Program-made: the position numbers and the translations under genes | The notes under the pieces: model-generated | The model's input: only the letters and a program-made list of their open reading frames with translations | What the model was told of the DNA's origin: nothing | The model's database searches: none | Source of the DNA: Tenacibaculum sp. MAR_2009_124 | GTDB taxonomy: Bacteria; Bacteroidota; Bacteroidia; Flavobacteriales; Flavobacteriaceae | Assembly: GCF_900105455.1 (NCBI RefSeq) | Contig: NZ_FNSF01000008.1 | Location: forward strand, 496,001 to 560,000 | Length of the DNA stretch: 64,000 nucleotides | Direction of reading: 5' to 3' | In this document: piece by piece, positions 27,493 through 35,687 of the stretch | Layout of the letters: each line of letters begins with the position of its first letter | How positions within the stretch are numbered: position 1 is the first letter of the stretch

Positions 27493-28926
27493 ATGGAAAG
27501 AAGTAACGTAAAAGAACTATTACAGTGTGAAAGCTTCTTGCAAGCTGTACATGTTAAAGGATGGGTAAGAACTTTTAGAGGTAATCGATTTATCGCATTG
27601 AATGATGGTTCTACTATAAATAATATCCAATGTGTAGTAGATTTCGAAAATACAGATGAAAATATACTAAAAAGAATCACGACTGGAGCGGCGGTAAGTA
27701 TTACTGGAACTTTAGTTGAAAGTCAAGGTAAAGGACAGCGTGTTGAAATAAATGTTACGAATCTAGATATTTTAGGAGATTCTAGCTCAGAAGAATATCC
27801 TATTCAGCCTAAAAAACACAGTTTTGAGTTCTTAAGAAAAAATGCTCACCTAAGAGTTAGAACAAATACGTTCAGTGCTGTAATGAGAGTGCGCTCTGCC
27901 CTATCGTTTGCAGTCCACCAATATTTTCAACAGAACGGATTCTTTTATGTAAATACTCCAATTATTACAGGATCTGATGCTGAAGGAGCTGGAGAAATGT
28001 TCAAAGTGACGAATTTTGACATCAATAAAGCTCCCGTTGATGAAAACGAAGATATAGACTACAGTCAAGATTTTTTCGGTAAAGAAACAAACTTAACAGT
28101 ATCTGGTCAGCTAGAAGCTGAAACATATGCTATGGCTTTAGGTAAAGTTTACACTTTTGGCCCAACATTTAGAGCTGAAAACTCGAATACAACAAGGCAT
28201 TTAGCTGAATTCTGGATGATAGAACCTGAAGTAGCATTTAATGATTTAGATGCGAATATGGATTTATCTGAAGACTTTATCAAACATGTTTTAAAGTATG
28301 TTTTAGAAAACTGCCAAGATGATCTGAACTTTCTAAACGATCGTTTAATCAACGAAGATAAAACAAAACCACAGGCAGAAAGAAGTGACATGTCTTTGCT
28401 TGAAAAACTTCATTTCGTAGTAGACAATAATTTTAAAAGAGTTTCTTATACCGAAGCTATCGATATTTTGAGAAATTCGAAGCCTAATAAAAAGAAAAAA
28501 TTCAAGTTTCCTATTAATGAATGGGGTGCAGATTTACAATCTGAACATGAGCGCTTTTTAGTTGAGAAACATTTCAAATGTCCTGTGATATTATTCGATT
28601 ATCCTGCCAATATTAAAGCTTTTTATATGCGCTTAAATGAAGACGGAAAAACTGTTCGTGCAATGGATGTATTATTCCCTGGCATTGGAGAAATGGTTGG
28701 TGGTTCTCAAAGAGAAGAGCGTTTAGATGTTTTAAAACAGAAAATGGCAGAACTAGACATTGAAGAAAAAGAAATGTGGTGGTACCTAGATACTAGAAAA
28801 TTTGGAACTGCAGTTCATTCTGGATTTGGCTTAGGTTTTGAACGTTTGGTATTATTCACCACTGGAATGGGTAATATTAGAGATGTTATCCCTTTTCCAA
28901 GGACTCCTCAAAATGCTGATTTCTAA
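27493..28926 (+). CDS. asnS: Asparaginyl-tRNA synthetase
   Basis: Charges tRNA-Asn in the cytosol. The 477-residue protein has the N-terminal OB-fold anticodon-binding domain (VKGWVRTFRGNRFIALNDGS) and a class II catalytic core with TPIITGSDAEGAGEMFKV, motif 2 FGPTFRAENSNTTRHLAEFW and motif 3 GFGLGFERLV. Length is usual for bacterial enzymes of this type. It has its own promoter and a terminator shared with the rpoN leader region. Confidence 0.97.
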   Translation: MERSNVKELLQCESFLQAVHVKGWVRTFRGNRFIALNDGSTINNIQCVVDFENTDENILKRITTGAAVSITGTLVESQGKGQRVEINVTNLDILGDSSSEEYPIQPKKHSFEFLRKNAHLRVRTNTFSAVMRVRSALSFAVHQYFQQNGFFYVNTPIITGSDAEGAGEMFKVTNFDINKAPVDENEDIDYSQDFFGKETNLTVSGQLEAETYAMALGKVYTFGPTFRAENSNTTRHLAEFWMIEPEVAFNDLDANMDLSEDFIKHVLKYVLENCQDDLNFLNDRLINEDKTKPQAERSDMSLLEKLHFVVDNNFKRVSYTEAIDILRNSKPNKKKKFKFPINEWGADLQSEHERFLVEKHFKCPVILFDYPANIKAFYMRLNEDGKTVRAMDVLFPGIGEMVGGSQREERLDVLKQKMAELDIEEKEMWWYLDTRKFGTAVHSGFGLGFERLVLFTTGMGNIRDVIPFPRTPQNADF

Positions 28927-28952
28927 AAAAATCATAAATCTCAATAATAACG

Positions 28953-28987
28953 ATCGTCATTCTTAACAGAGTGGCGATTTTTTTTTA
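28953..28987 (+). terminator. Terminator after asnS
   Basis: ATCGTCATTC (28953-28962) pairs with GAGTGGCGAT (28969-28978), including two G-T wobble pairs, around TTAACA and followed by eight T. Confidence 0.75.
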
Positions 28988-28996
28988 TTGAATTCA

Positions 28997-29004
28997 TATA
29001 TTTG
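28997..29004 (+). promoter_or_regulatory. Putative -7 element for rpoN, predicting a leaderless mRNA
   Basis: TATATTTG matches TAnnTTTG and ends only 5 bases before the rpoN ATG at 29010. With the usual distance of about 7 bases, transcription would start at or next to the A of the start codon. The -33 position lies in the asnS terminator and has no TTTG. Confidence 0.45.
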
Positions 29005-29009
29005 TATTT

Positions 29010-30473
29010 ATGTTAAAACAAAGTTTACATCAAAAATTACTACAAAAATTATCTCCTCAGCAAATTCAGCTGATGAAAATGATTCAATTACCTACACAAG
29101 CCTTCGAAGAAAGGCTAAAACAGGAAATTGAAGAGAATCCTGCTTTGGATACAGGAAAAGAAGAAAATGACAACTTTGACGATCCCTATTCAAATGATTC
29201 AGAATATGACGATTCTGGAAATGAAAAGATAGAGACTGACGATATTAATATAGATGAATATTTAAGCGATGATGAATATCCAAGCTATAAAACTCAAGCC
29301 AATAATTATTCTTCCGACGATGATGATAAACAGGTTCCTTATGCGGCCGGTACTTCCTTTCACCAATCACTAAAAAACCAATTAAACACCTTTAGAATGG
29401 ACGAAAATGAACGTGCCATTGCTGAGTTTTTAGTTGGAAGTATTGATGATAGCGGATATATAAGGCGTGAAATAATTGATTTAGTAGATGACTTGGCTTT
29501 TACTCAAAACATCTTCACTGATGAAGAAAAAGTTCTCGAAATTTTGACTAAAGTAGTTCAAAAATTAGACCCAATTGGGGTTGGCGCATTGAACTTGAAA
29601 GATTGTTTAATAATACAACTAAAGGCCAAATCTGAAAAAGAATGTCGAACACTGGCTATTAAAATACTAGAAGATTCTTTTGACCATTTTGTTAAGAAAC
29701 ACTATAAAAAGCTACTTGAAAAGTTTAATTTAACGGAAGAGAAACTCAAAGAAGTTGTCTCTGAAATTAGTAAATTGAACCCTAAGCCTGGTAGTTCTTA
29801 TGACGGAAACAACAAAATCGCCGAACAAATTGTTCCAGATTTTACGATAAGGATTATAGAAGGGAATTTAGAACTAACTTTAAATGCACGAAATGCACCT
29901 GAATTAAAAGTTTCTAGGGAATACAATAACATGTTAAAAGGCTATCAAGACTCGAAAGATAAAACAAAAGCTCAAAAGGATGCTGTAATGTTTATCAAGC
30001 AGAAGTTGGATGCTGCAAAATGGTTTATTGACGCAATAAAGCAACGTCAACAGACTCTTTTAATTACCATGAACTCAATTATGCACTATCAGCAAGAATA
30101 TTTTTTAACGGGTGACGAACGAAAATTAAGACCTATGATTCTTAAAGATATTGCTGATGAAATTAACATGGACGTTTCAACTGTTTCAAGAGTTGCCAAC
30201 AGTAAATATGTATCAACACCATATGGAACAAAACTTATAAAGGAGTTCTTTTCTGAATCTATGAAAAATGATCAAGGAGAGGACGTTTCAACTAGGGAAA
30301 TAAAAAAAATATTAGAAACCGTTATTTTAGAAGAGGACAAAAAGAAACCTCTTACGGACGAGAAACTTTCTAAATTATTAAAAGAAAAAGGATATCCGAT
30401 AGCGAGAAGAACCGTCGCAAAATATAGAGAACAATTGGACATTCCTGTTGCTCGTTTAAGAAAAGAAATCTAA
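29010..30473 (+). CDS. rpoN: RNA polymerase sigma-54 factor
   Basis: Alternative sigma factor that needs AAA+ activators to open promoters. The 487-residue protein has the glutamine-rich region I (LKQSLHQKLLQKLSPQQIQL), an acidic linker (about residues 50-100), the core-binding domain, a helix-turn-helix (DISTV-like region MDVSTVSRVANSKYV) and the RpoN box ARRTVAKYREQL near the C-terminus. No sigma-54 activator gene was recognised in the window. Its last base overlaps the ATG of the next gene. Confidence 0.96.
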   Translation: MLKQSLHQKLLQKLSPQQIQLMKMIQLPTQAFEERLKQEIEENPALDTGKEENDNFDDPYSNDSEYDDSGNEKIETDDINIDEYLSDDEYPSYKTQANNYSSDDDDKQVPYAAGTSFHQSLKNQLNTFRMDENERAIAEFLVGSIDDSGYIRREIIDLVDDLAFTQNIFTDEEKVLEILTKVVQKLDPIGVGALNLKDCLIIQLKAKSEKECRTLAIKILEDSFDHFVKKHYKKLLEKFNLTEEKLKEVVSEISKLNPKPGSSYDGNNKIAEQIVPDFTIRIIEGNLELTLNARNAPELKVSREYNNMLKGYQDSKDKTKAQKDAVMFIKQKLDAAKWFIDAIKQRQQTLLITMNSIMHYQQEYFLTGDERKLRPMILKDIADEINMDVSTVSRVANSKYVSTPYGTKLIKEFFSESMKNDQGEDVSTREIKKILETVILEEDKKKPLTDEKLSKLLKEKGYPIARRTVAKYREQLDIPVARLRKEI

Positions 30474-31072
30474 TGAAGCTCCATAAATTCATCTCGGCAC
30501 TATTACATCCTATTGTAATGCCAACAATCGGAATATTTGTTTATTTCTTTCTGTCACCAATTCAACTAAACAGAAACCAGCAACTAACCGTTTTAGCAAT
30601 TGTTTTTATTGCTACTTACGTTATTCCTTTGTTGCTTTTAATTTTTTTAAAAGCTGTTGGATATATTAACTCCTATCAAGTATTTAGTATAAAAGAAAGG
30701 AAAGTCCCGTTATTTTTTATGATAACCCTTTTGTTTTTCCTTGCAGAACTTTTCCGAAAACTAACCATTGTTAAAGACCTTAGTTATCTTTTTTATGGTA
30801 TCGTCCTTGGCTTAATTATTACCTATTTTTTATTCTTTACAAAATTAAAATCAAGTTTACATTTACTCTCTATGGGAGGTGCTTTAGGTTATTTTATCAT
30901 TTTTCAACAAATACATCAAGTAAATATAATGCCTGTTATTATTACTTTTGTTATCCTTTCAGGAATCTTAGGCACGTCAAGGTTATTTTTAAAAGCCCAC
31001 ACCCCTAAAGAAGTCTATACAGGCTTTTTTATAGGCTTTTTATCCCAATTTGCAGTATATTACTTATTATAG
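30473..31072 (+). CDS. Integral membrane protein, PAP2-like C-terminal region
   Basis: A 199-residue protein with about six hydrophobic segments, coupled to rpoN by a one-base overlap. Near its C-terminus, GILGTSRLFLKAHTPKEVYTGF resembles the SRxxxxxHxxxD end of PAP2 phosphatases but the final position is glutamate, and the first catalytic motif is not evident. It may therefore be an inactive or divergent relative of the lipid phosphatase family. Its end overlaps the convergent PorT-like gene by 6 bases. Confidence 0.7.
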   Translation: MKLHKFISALLHPIVMPTIGIFVYFFLSPIQLNRNQQLTVLAIVFIATYVIPLLLLIFLKAVGYINSYQVFSIKERKVPLFFMITLLFFLAELFRKLTIVKDLSYLFYGIVLGLIITYFLFFTKLKSSLHLLSMGGALGYFIIFQQIHQVNIMPVIITFVILSGILGTSRLFLKAHTPKEVYTGFFIGFLSQFAVYYLL

Positions 31073-31741
31073 AATATAGAAGCTTAAACCTAGCTTAAAT
31101 ATCTTTGTGTCAATAGAAGATTGATTCAATATTGCCGATGATTTAAAAATAGGTGTTAACCCATAATATAAATAAAAATTAAAGGTTCCATATCCGGCAG
31201 ATAATGTTAATCCCGCCTGAAATTTATTATAAACATTCACATCTGTAACCGGAATTGCAACATCGTTATCTTGATAGGTAAATCGATTGGTTAAATTATA
31301 ACTCAATTTAACCCCTGAATATACCCTCCAAAATGAATAGGTATTTGAATCAGAAGTTCTAATTCTAAACTGTATTGGCATTTCTAAGTTATGAATTCGC
31401 AGCTTATTATCTACTGACGAAGTAATTTCATAAGTATACTCCGAAGCATTTTCAGTCACCTTTAGCCCGTGGGTAAATGAATCATAACCATACCCGAGTC
31501 CGAGTCCGAACGCAAACTTTCCACTTCTAGTTAAAGGAATATCTCTAATATAACCTATTGAAATACCATAAGAAAAGCTACTTGACCTAACATTACTTGG
31601 TTGTTTTCGAAGACCATTATACGAAATGTCAAGATATAATTGATCCTCTAAATACTTATCTCTTAATTGTAAAGAATCTTTCTGAGCATTAACAGCCACA
31701 GCAAATAGTAATGAAATAATTATGTATAAAAACCTATTCAT
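31067..31741 (-). CDS. PorT-like outer membrane beta-barrel protein
   Basis: A 224-residue outer membrane protein with signal peptide MNRFLYIIISLLFAVAVNAQ and a run of amphipathic beta strands (SSSFSYGISIGYIRD, FAFGLGLGYGYDSF, FQAGLTLSAGYGTFNFYLYYG) ending in a barrel-type YIL terminus. It resembles the PorT/SprT barrel family, but I cannot tell whether it is the type 9 secretion component itself or a paralog. It is downstream of the ExbD genes across a terminator. Confidence 0.7.
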   Translation of the reverse strand: MNRFLYIIISLLFAVAVNAQKDSLQLRDKYLEDQLYLDISYNGLRKQPSNVRSSSFSYGISIGYIRDIPLTRSGKFAFGLGLGYGYDSFTHGLKVTENASEYTYEITSSVDNKLRIHNLEMPIQFRIRTSDSNTYSFWRVYSGVKLSYNLTNRFTYQDNDVAIPVTDVNVYNKFQAGLTLSAGYGTFNFYLYYGLTPIFKSSAILNQSSIDTKIFKLGLSFYIL

Positions 31742-31777
31742 ATAAAAAACTCGATTTATAGCTGGTATAATTCATTG

Positions 31778-31785
31778 TAAAGATA
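31778..31785 (-). promoter_or_regulatory. Putative -7 element for the PorT-like gene
   Basis: On the minus strand TATCTTTA resembles TAnnTTTG with a final A, 36 bases upstream of the gene start at 31741. It lies just after the exbD terminator, which supports separate transcription. Confidence 0.35.
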
Positions 31786-31798
31786 ACTCTATAAAAAC

Positions 31799-31835
31799 AA
31801 AAAAAGTGCAATCAAATAATGATTGCACTTTTTTT
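31799..31835 (-). terminator. Terminator after the distal exbD pair
   Basis: A 16-bp perfect stem (31799-31814 with 31820-31835; core GTGCAATCA/TGATTGCAC) flanked by A7/T7, loop AATAA. A copy recurs at 33090-33126 as part of the tandem duplication. Confidence 0.88.
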
Positions 31836-31855
31836 ATACTATTGTATACTATTAA

Positions 31856-32326
31856 CTATTTCTTAATAGCATCACCTTTATGAGTCGATAAACTCAACTT
31901 AAGAGCATTTACATCTCTTAGTTTTTCGCGGATATCGGCTAAGGTTCCAACACTAGATTCCTTATCTGCTTTGATCGAAGTTGTCATAAATGGGTGCTCC
32001 GATTCAGCGATATCACCTCGTGCCTTTAAAATAAAAGCAGGAACTTCATCAGCAGTTGCTATCTTATCATTTAGCTGAATACTTTCGTACCCTCCCCCAT
32101 ATTTAGTATCTTTTGCTTTACCTACGTAAATAGTACTTACCAAGCTCTTATTCTCTAGTTTCTTAACTTCTGTAGCACTTGGTAACCTTGGAGTGTCAAC
32201 TAACAAACTAGTTTCTCTCATTTTTGTTGTTACCATGAAGAAGAATAATAACATAAAAACAATGTCTGGTAATGACGCCGTCGATAAGGCTGGTAGTCCT
32301 TTTTTCTTCTTTCTGAACTTAGACAT
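31856..32326 (-). CDS. exbD: ExbD/TolR-family biopolymer transport protein, distal copy
   Basis: A 156-residue inner membrane protein of a TonB or Tol motor. It has a basic N-terminus, one transmembrane helix holding the key aspartate (LPDIVFMLLFFFMVTTKMRE, about residues 19-38), and a periplasmic domain. Its protein sequence is identical to the copy at 33147-33617, although their DNA differs at several silent positions. It begins 17 bases after the upstream ExbD gene. Confidence 0.93.
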   Translation of the reverse strand: MSKFRKKKKGLPALSTASLPDIVFMLLFFFMVTTKMRETSLLVDTPRLPSATEVKKLENKSLVSTIYVGKAKDTKYGGGYESIQLNDKIATADEVPAFILKARGDIAESEHPFMTTSIKADKESSVGTLADIREKLRDVNALKLSLSTHKGDAIKK

Positions 32327-32343
32327 AATTGTTGTTTTAATTA

Positions 32344-32973
32344 TTATTGAACACTTGTTGGATCTACATCCGTAATAATTTGAGGATAACTCTTTTTAAC
32401 TAGTTCAAGTTTTTTTCTCAAATCATCATCCTTTCTTTGGCTGTCTTTAAAAGCTTGCTCCAACTCAGTAAAGCTCATTCCATACTTCTGTTGACATAAC
32501 CTATTACGTAAAACTCTGTACGCAGAAAGCAATTCATTTTGAACTATTAAATAAGTACCGTATTCCGTAGCTCCATCACTTTCAACAGCAATAATTGCCT
32601 TATTAGGATGATCTGATGATTCAGGATCTTTGTCTCCTTGACAATAATCGCATTCCTTACCTACCTTTTCGTCTCCAATTGGATTTCCAACACCCCATCC
32701 ATTATCAATAAAATTAATAGCAGCCTCCTTTAAATCTCGTATTTCCACAACCTTTCCATCCACAAACAGTTCGTTTTTATGGTTTAGACTTACTTCGAAG
32801 ATGTTCCGTTCTTTTATAGTTACTATTGGATTTGTAGTAGTTCTTTCTACAAGCTTTTTGGAGATTCCAGAATCAAGCTCCATTGTAGTAGTTACAAGAA
32901 AGAAAATAAGTAGTAAAAAGGCAATATCCGCCATAGAACCCGCATTAATCTCAGGGATTTCTCTTTTTGCCAT
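32344..32973 (-). CDS. ExbD/TolR-family protein with CxxC insert, distal copy
   Basis: A 209-residue ExbD homolog: N-terminal helix SMADIAFLLLIFFLVTTTM with the conserved aspartate, then a periplasmic domain carrying ECDYCQGDKDPESSDH (a CxxC pair). From GKECDYCQ to the C-terminus (about 105 residues) it matches the copy at 33635-34264 except for one Gly/Arg change, whereas the first 100 or so residues differ at many sites. Longer than typical ExbD (about 140 residues). Confidence 0.9.
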   Translation of the reverse strand: MAKREIPEINAGSMADIAFLLLIFFLVTTTMELDSGISKKLVERTTTNPIVTIKERNIFEVSLNHKNELFVDGKVVEIRDLKEAAINFIDNGWGVGNPIGDEKVGKECDYCQGDKDPESSDHPNKAIIAVESDGATEYGTYLIVQNELLSAYRVLRNRLCQQKYGMSFTELEQAFKDSQRKDDDLRKKLELVKKSYPQIITDVDPTSVQ

Positions 32974-33089
32974 AGCTATAACAATTTAATTAAACATTAT
33001 TCTTTCCTAGAACGCAGCAAAGAATATGCCATTAATTAATCGAGATATCAAATATCACAGGTGTAAATAGATAAATCGCGGCCAAAACA

Positions 33090-33126
33090 AAAAAAAGTGC
33101 AATCAAATAATGATTGCACTTTTTTT
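33090..33126 (-). terminator. Terminator between the two exbD pairs
   Basis: Same hairpin as at 31799: arms 33090-33105 and 33111-33126, loop AATAA, A/T flanks. It should limit transcription from the exbB operon into the distal exbD pair. Confidence 0.87.
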
Positions 33127-33146
33127 ATACTATTGTATACTATTAA

Positions 33147-33617
33147 CTATTTCTTAATAGCGTCACCTTTATGAGTCGATAAACTCAACTTAAGAGCATT
33201 TACATCTCTTAGTTTTTCACGGATATCGGCTAAGGTTCCAACACTAGATTCCTTATCTGCTTTGATCGAAGTTGTCATAAACGGGTGCTCCGATTCAGCG
33301 ATATCACCTCTTGCCTTTAAAATAAAAGCAGGAACTTCATCAGCAGTTGCTATCTTATCATTTAGCTGAATACTTTCGTATCCACCTCCATATTTAGTAT
33401 CTTTTGCTTTACCTACGTAAATAGTACTTACCAAGCTCTTATTCTCTAGTTTCTTAACTTCTGTAGCACTTGGTAACCTCGGAGTGTCAACTAACAAACT
33501 AGTTTCTCTCATTTTTGTTGTTACCATGAAGAAGAATAATAACATAAAAACAATGTCTGGTAATGACGCCGTTGATAAGGCTGGTAGTCCTTTTTTCTTC
33601 TTTCTGAACTTAGACAT
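33147..33617 (-). CDS. exbD: ExbD/TolR-family biopolymer transport protein, proximal copy
   Basis: A 156-residue inner membrane protein, identical in amino acids to that at 31856-32326, with the membrane aspartate in LPDIVFMLLFFFMVTTKMRE. It is the last gene of the exbB operon before the internal terminator and is probably the ancestral-position copy, because it lies directly after exbB, the 146-residue membrane protein and the first ExbD gene. Confidence 0.93.
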   Translation of the reverse strand: MSKFRKKKKGLPALSTASLPDIVFMLLFFFMVTTKMRETSLLVDTPRLPSATEVKKLENKSLVSTIYVGKAKDTKYGGGYESIQLNDKIATADEVPAFILKARGDIAESEHPFMTTSIKADKESSVGTLADIREKLRDVNALKLSLSTHKGDAIKK

Positions 33618-33634
33618 AATTGTTGTTTTAATTA

Positions 33635-34264
33635 TTATTGAACACTTGTTGGATCTACATCCGTAATAATTTGAGGATAACTCTTTTTAACTAATTCAAG
33701 TTTTTTTCTCAAATCATCATCCTTTCTTTGGCTGTCTTTAAAAGCTTGCTCCAACTCAGTAAAGCTCATTCCATACTTCTGTTGACATAACCTATTACGT
33801 AAAACTCTGTACGCAGAAAGCAATTCATTTTGAACTATTAAATAAGTACCGTATTCTGTAGCTCTATCACTTTCAACAGCAATAATTGCCTTATTAGGAT
33901 GATCTGATGATTCAGGATCTTTGTCTCCTTGACAATAATCACATTCCTTACCTTCTTCATCTCCAACAGGATTACCAACTCCTCCACCATTATCTATAAA
34001 CTTAACAGCGGCATCTTTTAAATCCTTTGGTTCCATAAATTCACCTTCAACCAATAATTGATTGTTACGGTTAATATTTACCTCAAAGATATTTCTTTCT
34101 TTAATTTTTGGTAAATCAACATCTGGTGGTGTTTTCTCAGCTAATTTCTTCGAAACTCCTGAATCAACATCCATTGTTGTTGTTACCAGGAAAAAGATAA
34201 GTAGCAAGAAGGCAATATCTGCCATAGAACCTGCATTAATTTCCGGGGTTTCTCTTCTTGCCAT
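33635..34264 (-). CDS. ExbD/TolR-family protein with CxxC insert, proximal copy
   Basis: A 209-residue ExbD homolog with SMADIAFLLLIFFLVTTTM and the CxxC segment GKECDYCQGDKD. The N-terminal region, including TPPDVDLPKIKERNIFEVN, differs from that of the distal copy, while the C-terminal half is practically identical. It starts 6 bases after the membrane protein gene upstream, so it is in the exbB operon. Confidence 0.9.
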   Translation of the reverse strand: MARRETPEINAGSMADIAFLLLIFFLVTTTMDVDSGVSKKLAEKTPPDVDLPKIKERNIFEVNINRNNQLLVEGEFMEPKDLKDAAVKFIDNGGGVGNPVGDEEGKECDYCQGDKDPESSDHPNKAIIAVESDRATEYGTYLIVQNELLSAYRVLRNRLCQQKYGMSFTELEQAFKDSQRKDDDLRKKLELVKKSYPQIITDVDPTSVQ

Positions 34265-34270
34265 AATTAT

Positions 34271-34711
34271 TTACGATTTAATTAAACCTTTTAATAAGTC
34301 ATATACGAAAAACCCTCCTCCTATTACTAATAAGATTAAACTAATCCATATACCAGTACTTGTATACTTTGAAACATCCGATCCAGCTTCTGCAATAACA
34401 CTGCTATTTGCATCTAAAACAACTGTATCAGAAGCTAAAATATACGATATTAATAAAGCAACTGCAAGAGCGGCTACTCCTAATAATGTTTTCTTCAAAG
34501 CAGCTGGATTTTTCATTATTCCTAATAATGAAGCTACTACTGCAGCTACTACTGCTATTCCCATCAAAATTAATGAATAGGTCACCAATGGTGATACTGC
34601 TACCGAAAGTGCTGGCTTATCTTCAGCGTCAATACCTGCTACTCTAAAGAAAAGCACAAGACCGATCACTGATAAAACAGCAACTATAATTTTTAAAATT
34701 TTACTATTCAT
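34271..34711 (-). CDS. Small membrane protein in the exbB-exbD operon
   Basis: A 146-residue protein with about four hydrophobic spans (KIIVAVLSVIGLVLFF; LVTYSLILMGIAVVAAVVASL; LLGVAALAVALLISYILA; WISLILLVIGGGFFVYDLL). I do not recognise a characterised family, but its position between exbB and exbD suggests a part of the same envelope motor. Spacing is 9 bases from exbB and 6 to exbD, so all are co-translated. Confidence 0.8.
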   Translation of the reverse strand: MNSKILKIIVAVLSVIGLVLFFRVAGIDAEDKPALSVAVSPLVTYSLILMGIAVVAAVVASLLGIMKNPAALKKTLLGVAALAVALLISYILASDTVVLDANSSVIAEAGSDVSKYTSTGIWISLILLVIGGGFFVYDLLKGLIKS

Positions 34712-34720
34712 AATTTATGA

Positions 34721-35437
34721 TTACTTTTTATACTTAGCTAACAAATCGATTAAAGAGATAGAAGCATCTTCCATTGTGTTTACAATACTATCTACTTTTG
34801 ACACGATATAGTTATAAAAGATTTGTAAAATAATTGCTACAACAAGACCAAATACTGTTGTTAAAAGTGCAACTTTAATACCACCTGCTACAACCGCTGG
34901 AGAAATATCATTAGCAATTGCGATCGAGTCAAATGCTCCAATCATACCAATAACCGTTCCCATGAACCCAAGCATTGGTGCTAATGCGATAAATAAAGAT
35001 AACCAAGAAATATTTTTTTCTAATAATCCCATTTGAACTCCACCATATCCAACTACAGCTTTTTCAGCAGCATCTAATCCTTCATCAGCTCTTTCTAATC
35101 CTTGATAAAAGATAGAAGCAACAGGACCTTTTGTGTTTCTACAAACTTCTTTAGCAGCCTCAACACCACCAGAACTTAAAGCTTCATCTACATTAGCTAC
35201 TAATTTTTTAGTATTAGTTGTAGCCATGTTTAAGTAAATGATTCTTTCTATAGCTATAGCTAATCCTAAGATTAAAGCTACTAATACTATCCCCATAAAC
35301 CCAGGACCTCCTTCAATAAAACGTTGTTTTAACTCTTGGTGAAAAGTTTTTTCCGCTGCTTCCTGAGCGTAAGTCGACTGAATAGCTCCTAAGAACATAA
35401 ATCCTGCGATAGTTAGGATATTTACTACTTTTTTCAT
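34721..35437 (-). CDS. exbB: MotA/TolQ/ExbB-family proton channel
   Basis: A 238-residue inner membrane motor protein that, with ExbD, uses the proton gradient to energise TonB-type transport. After an N-terminal hydrophobic segment ending AQEAAEKTFHQEL come the first main span (GFMGIVLVALILGLAIAIER), a cytoplasmic domain, and the conserved pair of spans with LAPMLGFMGTVIGMIGAF and VAGGIKVALLTTVFGLVVAI. First gene of the minus-strand operon. TonB itself is not in the window. Confidence 0.93.
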   Translation of the reverse strand: MKKVVNILTIAGFMFLGAIQSTYAQEAAEKTFHQELKQRFIEGGPGFMGIVLVALILGLAIAIERIIYLNMATTNTKKLVANVDEALSSGGVEAAKEVCRNTKGPVASIFYQGLERADEGLDAAEKAVVGYGGVQMGLLEKNISWLSLFIALAPMLGFMGTVIGMIGAFDSIAIANDISPAVVAGGIKVALLTTVFGLVVAIILQIFYNYIVSKVDSIVNTMEDASISLIDLLAKYKK

Positions 35438-35687
35438 TTTGTTATAATTAATTTTAAATAGTTAACGGGTTAAAAATACAAATTTTACTATGATTCTAAT
35501 AAAATTTCTAGAATAAGTACAGGTTTCACGCCCACTTATTGCATTTTTTATTTTCAGAGTGGCAAGTAACAAAAAAATGTTGGTTCTTAAAAAAAAAATA
35601 GATATTTTATCTATTAACAATAGAATATTACCTATTATTTCAAGATCATCAAGCATTTAAGAAATAGAAATTAACATTTTTTTTTAC

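Larger units (their letters stand above)
31799..34264. repeat. Tandem duplication of an exbD gene pair, 1291-base period
   Basis: Two head-to-tail units, about 31799-32973 and 33090-34264, each made of an upstream exbD-type gene, a second exbD gene and the same terminator, offset by 1291 bases. From the terminator to about 32662 (33953 in the other unit) I count roughly 13 mismatches in 860 bases; beyond that, the 5' ends of the first genes are clearly diverged. No transposase or flanking inverted repeats are seen. Confidence 0.93.

Noticed and set aside
31799..34264. The exbD repeat as an assembly artefact or transposon
   Set aside because: The units differ at about 13 sites in the similar part and strongly in the rest, so it is not a simple assembly copy. 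No transposase, inverted repeats or target duplication are seen.
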